Shown: one piece after another, positions 6,093-8,957 of the stretch
Layout of the letters: each line of letters starts with the position of its first letter
How positions within the stretch are numbered: position 1 is the stretch's first letter
From: JABFRJ01 sp964389095
GTDB taxonomy: Bacteria; Pseudomonadota; Alphaproteobacteria; Rhizobiales; Hyphomicrobiaceae
Assembly: GCA_964389095.1 (NCBI GenBank)
Contig: CAYMEB010000197.1
Span: 1 to 8,957, forward strand
DNA length: 8,957 nucleotides
Direction of reading: 5' to 3'
Made by a program: the position numbers and the translations under genes
Notes under the pieces: generated by a model
The model's input: only the letters and a program-made list of their open reading frames with translations
Told to the model about the DNA's origin: nothing
Databases searched by the model: none

Positions 6093-6938
6093 ATGAATCA
6101 GTATCGGAGTTTGTTGGTAAAGGCTTCTCTTTTCGCCATCTGTCTTTTTTCGAGCGACGTGATGGCGCAAAGCGCTGATCAGCGCCGACTATGGCAGGAG
6201 GTGACAGAGGCGAAGGCTCGCAACGACGATGTGCAAATGACAGTCGCCTACGATCAGTTAGTGCGTCGATTCAGCGATCCTTTAGCAATGAATAACTTAG
6301 CTCTGCACTATAAAAATGGTCGGGGGGTGCCGCGTGATGTGGCGATCGCGATTTCTTTGTTGCAGCAGTCGATTGTGTATGGCTATGAGCGCCATGAGTT
6401 CGGCTCCGCGGAGAGCAATGTTGCCTATCGAGGAAGCCCGGCAACAACCCTAGGTTTCACATATTTGGTGGGAGCGCTCCCAGAGATCCAACCAGATCCG
6501 CAGCTTGCGATGGAATGGAATCTCCGAGGCGCCAAGTGGGGGCATACGAACGCTTACTCGAATCTTGCCTTGATCTACGCGATCGGTTTTGGAGTCGACA
6601 AAAACTACGCTGCGGCCGTAAGTAATCTTATAAAAAGTGTAGAGAACTACACCGACCACCATGCCTGGCTGCTCCAGCGGTCGGACGAGTGGAGGGAGAT
6701 GGTGAAAGATGCGCCGCCTGAGGTTTGGAAAGCGCGTCAACTTTATTGGACGGCGCTAAGGACCGGCGATAAGCAGTCAAGCATTCGGGAAATGAGGCAA
6801 CTTGAAGCAATACTTAAGAGTCGTGGTGCGCCGGCTGGGAAAAGGGTCATCACTAGCGAGAATGTTGTTAAGGAGTGCCTCTCCCGTGGTCTTAAACCGG
6901 GGACGCAGAGGTTCTCTGATTGTATTGCAGGTAATTGA
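6093..6938 (+). CDS. Exported Sel1-repeat (TPR-like) protein with C-terminal C-x14-C motif
   Basis: A 281-residue protein. Residues 1-25 are a signal peptide with a plausible cleavage site after VMA (23-25), so the mature protein should be periplasmic or secreted. Sel1-like helical repeats are visible at about 62-98 (AMNNLALHYKNGRGV), about 118-150 (more diverged, with AMEWNLRGAKWGH) and about 152-185 (AYSNLALIYAIGFGV). Such repeats are scaffolds for protein-protein contact and are often tied to envelope signalling. A more polar helical stretch follows, then the motif CLSRGLKPGTQRFSDC at 262-277. This tail is shared with the extension beyond the MORN stop, and a similar Cys/KPGT/F/Cys ending is, from memory, common in small exported proteobacterial proteins. 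The two Cys could form a disulfide. It lies 10 bases after the MORN tail frame, so it is probably the last gene of the operon. Partner unknown. Confidence 0.88.
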   Translation: MNQYRSLLVKASLFAICLFSSDVMAQSADQRRLWQEVTEAKARNDDVQMTVAYDQLVRRFSDPLAMNNLALHYKNGRGVPRDVAIAISLLQQSIVYGYERHEFGSAESNVAYRGSPATTLGFTYLVGALPEIQPDPQLAMEWNLRGAKWGHTNAYSNLALIYAIGFGVDKNYAAAVSNLIKSVENYTDHHAWLLQRSDEWREMVKDAPPEVWKARQLYWTALRTGDKQSSIREMRQLEAILKSRGAPAGKRVITSENVVKECLSRGLKPGTQRFSDCIAGN

Positions 6939-7053
6939 TCTTACTGCCGTCTATTCTCTGTCTTACCGGGTCGGTCCTCCACTACTGCTTGTTACTGGTT
7001 TGGCCTGTTATGCATTTGAAGCAGGATTCCGGCGGGAGGCGCCTTGCACTTGC

Positions 7054-7653
7054 ATGCAAAAGCGCTACAGTGAGTTAAACGCGACTACGTTGGAGCACTC
7101 GAACGCCGGACATGCACGTGGCTGCTCTGTGAAAGCATCGGTTAAAGACTCGACTCTCGAACTTACTAGGTGGATGTTCCTAGCCCCGCTCTATTCGGCT
7201 GTAATTGCCTTCTGCCTCGCGATATTTTTAGGGTCGCCGTTTATGATCGAAATGCTTTTCGATCCGAAGCGCGTTACGGAAGGCATAGGTCGTCTATTTG
7301 ATGCGCTGTACATCTGGCTGGGCGTAGGCCTGATGGCGGGAGGCTACGGTTTTTTTCTGGCCGTCCCAGCGGCCTCCTTAACCGGCGTAGCTAAGATTGT
7401 TATCGACAAGGCTGTGGAAAACCCAAAGTACCGAGCGCCGTGGATATACGGTGTCGCCGTGCCGGTATCAACGCTAGCGTGGTTCTATTACCTCTTGGTG
7501 TATCCACGCGACTTCAGTTTTACGGGATCTTATTGGGGAAAGCCCGCGTACTCGTTGATGGCTTTTTTTGTTGGGATGGGCCTCGTGTGCTGCTGGCTGA
7601 CGTTACGACGTGAGTCGGAGAGGCGGAGCGATATTAAGTCGAGACTTACTTAA
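7054..7653 (+). CDS. Unassigned multi-pass membrane protein
   Basis: From the ATG at 7054 this is a 199-residue protein that I do not recognise. After a polar N-terminus of about 38 residues there are four hydrophobic segments, roughly at 40-66, 84-110, 129-147 and 163-180, and a basic C-terminus (RRESERRSDIKSRL), so both ends are probably cytoplasmic. No catalytic motif is visible. The start is uncertain. The same frame is open back to 6802, but that would overlap the Sel1 gene by 137 bases. A TTG at 6925 gives a 14-base overlap and adds one short hydrophobic stretch. GGGAGG at 7034-7039 is rather far from the ATG at 7054, which lies inside the palindrome TTGCATGCAA (7050-7059). The 115 bases between the Sel1 stop and this ATG show no clear promoter or terminator. 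Confidence 0.65.
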   Translation: MQKRYSELNATTLEHSNAGHARGCSVKASVKDSTLELTRWMFLAPLYSAVIAFCLAIFLGSPFMIEMLFDPKRVTEGIGRLFDALYIWLGVGLMAGGYGFFLAVPAASLTGVAKIVIDKAVENPKYRAPWIYGVAVPVSTLAWFYYLLVYPRDFSFTGSYWGKPAYSLMAFFVGMGLVCCWLTLRRESERRSDIKSRLT

Positions 7654-7666
7654 GGTCTTCATGCTT

Positions 7667-7694
7667 TTGTCTGTAGCTCAATGTAAAACTTAAT
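7667..7694 (+). promoter_or_regulatory. Possible sigma70-type promoter before the small membrane-protein pair
   Basis: TTGTCT (7667-7672) and CTTAAT (7689-7694), spaced by 16 bases, each match the -35 and -10 consensus at four of six positions. They lie in the 96-base gap before the gene at 7750. The match is modest and could be chance. Confidence 0.25.
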
Positions 7695-7749
7695 GGGGCC
7701 GAGTCTTAGAAGCTAGGTTGAGTACGCAACACAGTGAAGGTCTTGAGAA

Positions 7750-8055
7750 ATGTTAAATGATCGGTCCTTTAAACATGATTTAGTAGCGCTGTTACTTCTA
7801 ATTACATGTATCTTTGTGACTGCAACTTTTGAGCTATCAATAGGGGTGAAATTATTGGTAGTGGCGGGATTCGGTTTCGGTATTTACTCGATGCTACTGC
7901 TGTCAGTAAGAGCTACGCTATCTGAGCTCTTTGCTGGCGATCCCTACCGTCAAAGTGTGTTGGAGTTATTAGCTTCCTTAAAGTATTTACTTATAATCCT
8001 TGTGGTCTTTATTGGTTACATCGTTATAAACAGACTAATTCTTAGCGGAGGTTAG
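7750..8055 (+). CDS. Small unassigned membrane protein
   Basis: A 101-residue protein of unknown family. Hydrophobic segments at about 11-26, 32-54 and 76-97 suggest three membrane passes; residues 55-75 form a short loop containing FAGDPYRQSV. No enzymatic motif is visible. AAGG at 7737-7740 lies 9 bases before the ATG. The gene is visibly more AT-rich than the signalling genes upstream, which may reflect a different history. It ends one base before the next GTG start, and the next gene's ribosome site lies within its last codons, so the two are very likely co-translated. Confidence 0.7.
   Translation: MLNDRSFKHDLVALLLLITCIFVTATFELSIGVKLLVVAGFGFGIYSMLLLSVRATLSELFAGDPYRQSVLELLASLKYLLIILVVFIGYIVINRLILSGG
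8047..8051 (+). promoter_or_regulatory. Ribosome binding site deciding a GTG start
   Basis: GGAGG lies 5 bases before the GTG at 8057, inside the end of the preceding gene. It is the strongest Shine-Dalgarno match among the starts in this window and justifies the non-ATG start. Confidence 0.8.
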
Positions 8056-8056
8056 C

Positions 8057-8497
8057 GTGCTCCCTTTGACTCGCCGCCTATTTAAAAAACTCGTGCGGCC
8101 CAGTCGTGGGATGCATTGCATCCTGAACGTGATCGCGGTGTTCATCGCCCTAGAGATTTCGGAATCTGTTCTAGTTCGTAACGGTTTGAGCGGCGCATAT
8201 CCGGCGGAGGCAGACTCTATCGGGATTCCGTTGATGGGCATAATGTTTCATAACGTCGGAGCTCTGCTTCTAGCGCTGTACGGTATAGGTTTGTCGCGAC
8301 AAGAAGATATAGGACCATGGCTTGGATGTGGGGTCATAGCTCTAAGTACACTCTGGAGTTTTTCGCAGGCACCCGGTTGGATTGATCCGCTGCACTACGA
8401 AATTGCTTTGGCTCAGGGCAGTCTTGGGATTCTGCCGCTCATATATGCCGCGTTGGAGATTCGAAGATACAGGGTCCAACGTAGCGGTGACGCCTAA
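8057..8497 (+). CDS. Unassigned four-pass membrane protein
   Basis: A 146-residue protein with a GTG start supported by GGAGG upstream. The N-terminus is strongly basic (RRLFKKLVRPSR), then come hydrophobic segments at about 20-36, 54-78, 87-103 and 116-133, and a basic end (EIRRYRVQR). The positive-inside rule would put both ends in the cytoplasm. I do not recognise a family. It is coupled to the small membrane protein before it, with one base between stop and start, so the pair may form a complex. A hairpin overlaps its stop codon. Confidence 0.7.
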   Translation: MLPLTRRLFKKLVRPSRGMHCILNVIAVFIALEISESVLVRNGLSGAYPAEADSIGIPLMGIMFHNVGALLLALYGIGLSRQEDIGPWLGCGVIALSTLWSFSQAPGWIDPLHYEIALAQGSLGILPLIYAALEIRRYRVQRSGDA

Positions 8498-8514
8498 TGA
8501 TCGCTCTATTAGGC
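8492..8514 (+). terminator. Stem-loop at the end of the membrane-protein pair
   Basis: GCCTAAT (8492-8498) and ATTAGGC (8508-8514) are perfect 7-base inverted arms around a 9-base loop. The left arm includes the TAA stop of the preceding gene. There is no T-run after the stem, so this is not a classical intrinsic terminator. It may stabilise the 3' end, attenuate, or act with Rho. Confidence 0.4.
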
Positions 8515-8544
8515 CAGTGGTCGTTCTAGCGATTTAAGCATCGT

Positions 8545-8957
8545 ATGGCGACCAAAGTAACCGTCGTCCGAGGCGATATCGTCGCGCAACCGGATTGCGA
8601 TGGCATTGTTAACTCCGCCAATGAATATCTAATTGCCGGTGGAGGGGTGTGCGGTGCGATTTATAAGGCGGCCGGACCGGAGTTGGAGCCGTTCACCAAA
8701 CGGCTGGCACCGCTTGGGCTTGGATGTGCTGTTGCCTCGCCGGGGTTCAATCTGAGTGCTCGGTGGATCATTCATACCCGTGGACCTAAGTTCTACCAAG
8801 ACCAAGATTCGCCACAGTACCTCGCGAAAGCTCTTAAGAGTGCCGTCGAACTGGCGGATCAGTTGAAAGTTCAGCGCCTTGCGGTACCCGCGATTTCGAC
8901 GGGGGTATACGGGCACCCAGTTAGAGAAGCTGCTGCGATACTGCTGGATGTTGGGCT
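8545..8957 (+). CDS. Macro-domain protein, ADP-ribose binding/hydrolase-like (3' partial)
   Basis: The frame opens at the ATG at 8545, shortly after an in-frame TAG at 8527-8529, and runs off the window after 137 codons. It matches the macro fold: a VVRGDI strand (7-12), GIVNSANEYL (19-28), the glycine-rich loop GGGVCGAIYKAAG (31-43) and the phosphate loop PAISTGVYGHP (115-125). Macro domains bind ADP-ribose; MacroD-type members remove it from proteins or from O-acetyl-ADP-ribose. In E. coli YmdB the glycine loop reads GGGVDGAI; here the catalytic-position Asp is Cys35, so the activity may differ. No good ribosome site is visible before the ATG. It is separated from upstream genes by the hairpin and a 47-base gap and is probably a separate unit or the start of another. 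Confidence 0.9.
   Translation, partial: MATKVTVVRGDIVAQPDCDGIVNSANEYLIAGGGVCGAIYKAAGPELEPFTKRLAPLGLGCAVASPGFNLSARWIIHTRGPKFYQDQDSPQYLAKALKSAVELADQLKVQRLAVPAISTGVYGHPVREAAAILLDVG

Noticed and set aside
1..6938. Type VI secretion post-translational regulation cassette (PpkA/PppA/Fha type)
   Set aside because: Kinase, phosphatase and FHA are all present, but no T6SS structural or Tag gene is seen, and the MORN, Sel1 and protease fusions are not part of that cassette.
6802..7053. Upstream extension of the membrane-protein gene into the Sel1 gene
   Set aside because: It would overlap 137 bases of a well-supported gene, and the extra residues look like out-of-frame reading of the Sel1 C-terminus. 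A shorter extension from TTG 6925 cannot be excluded.
7074..7080. GTTAAAC as an integron attC core (GTTRRRY)
   Set aside because: No matching RYYYAAC partner with the needed inner arms lies upstream, and there is no integrase. A 7-base degenerate match is expected by chance.
8629..8916. Minus-strand 95-codon open frame opposite the macro-domain gene
   Set aside because: The + strand frame shows clear macro-domain motifs throughout, and the antisense product has none.

Overview
The window looks like a bacterial chromosome segment, most likely from a Gram-negative proteobacterium. The reasons are the periplasm-type signal peptides, the DUF805, Sel1 and MORN proteins, an HtrA-like protease, and tightly packed genes that all lie on the + strand. 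The assignment to proteobacteria (perhaps Gammaproteobacteria) is an inference from gene content only. No tRNA, rRNA, CRISPR array, insertion sequence or phage gene was seen.

Region 1 (1-5177) is one compact transcription unit of four genes: a PP2C-type Ser/Thr phosphatase with a membrane anchor and a long disordered tail (5' end outside the window), an HtrA/trypsin-like protease with a membrane segment and a C-terminal FHA domain, a DUF805 membrane protein with a C-terminal FHA domain, and a Ser/Thr protein kinase with a membrane segment and a C-terminal MORN-repeat domain. The first three junctions are a 29-base overlap, an ATGA overlap and a 2-base gap, so translational coupling is likely.

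Region 2 (5178-6938) probably continues the same unit with two exported proteins: a MORN-repeat protein and a Sel1-repeat protein. The MORN frame is closed by TGA at 5996-5998, but the same frame stays open for 27 more codons. Those codons encode a C-x14-C tail containing LKPGT that matches the C-terminus of the Sel1 protein. The MORN gene therefore seems to have lost, or to read through to, a conserved tail.

Taken together, regions 1 and 2 predict an envelope-spanning phospho-signalling module. A kinase and an opposing phosphatase face the cytoplasm, where two FHA domains could read phosphothreonine. Through their membrane segments the same proteins carry a protease, MORN repeats and a disordered tail into the periplasm, where the exported MORN and Sel1 proteins would also sit. 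This arrangement is inferred from domains and hydrophobicity. No type VI secretion structural gene is present, so it is not an obvious T6SS Ppk/Ppp/Fha cassette.

Region 3 (6939-8497) holds three small integral membrane proteins that I cannot assign to a family. Region 4 (8498-8957) has a hairpin at the end of the last of these, then the 5' part of a macro-domain (ADP-ribose binding or hydrolysing) gene that runs off the window.
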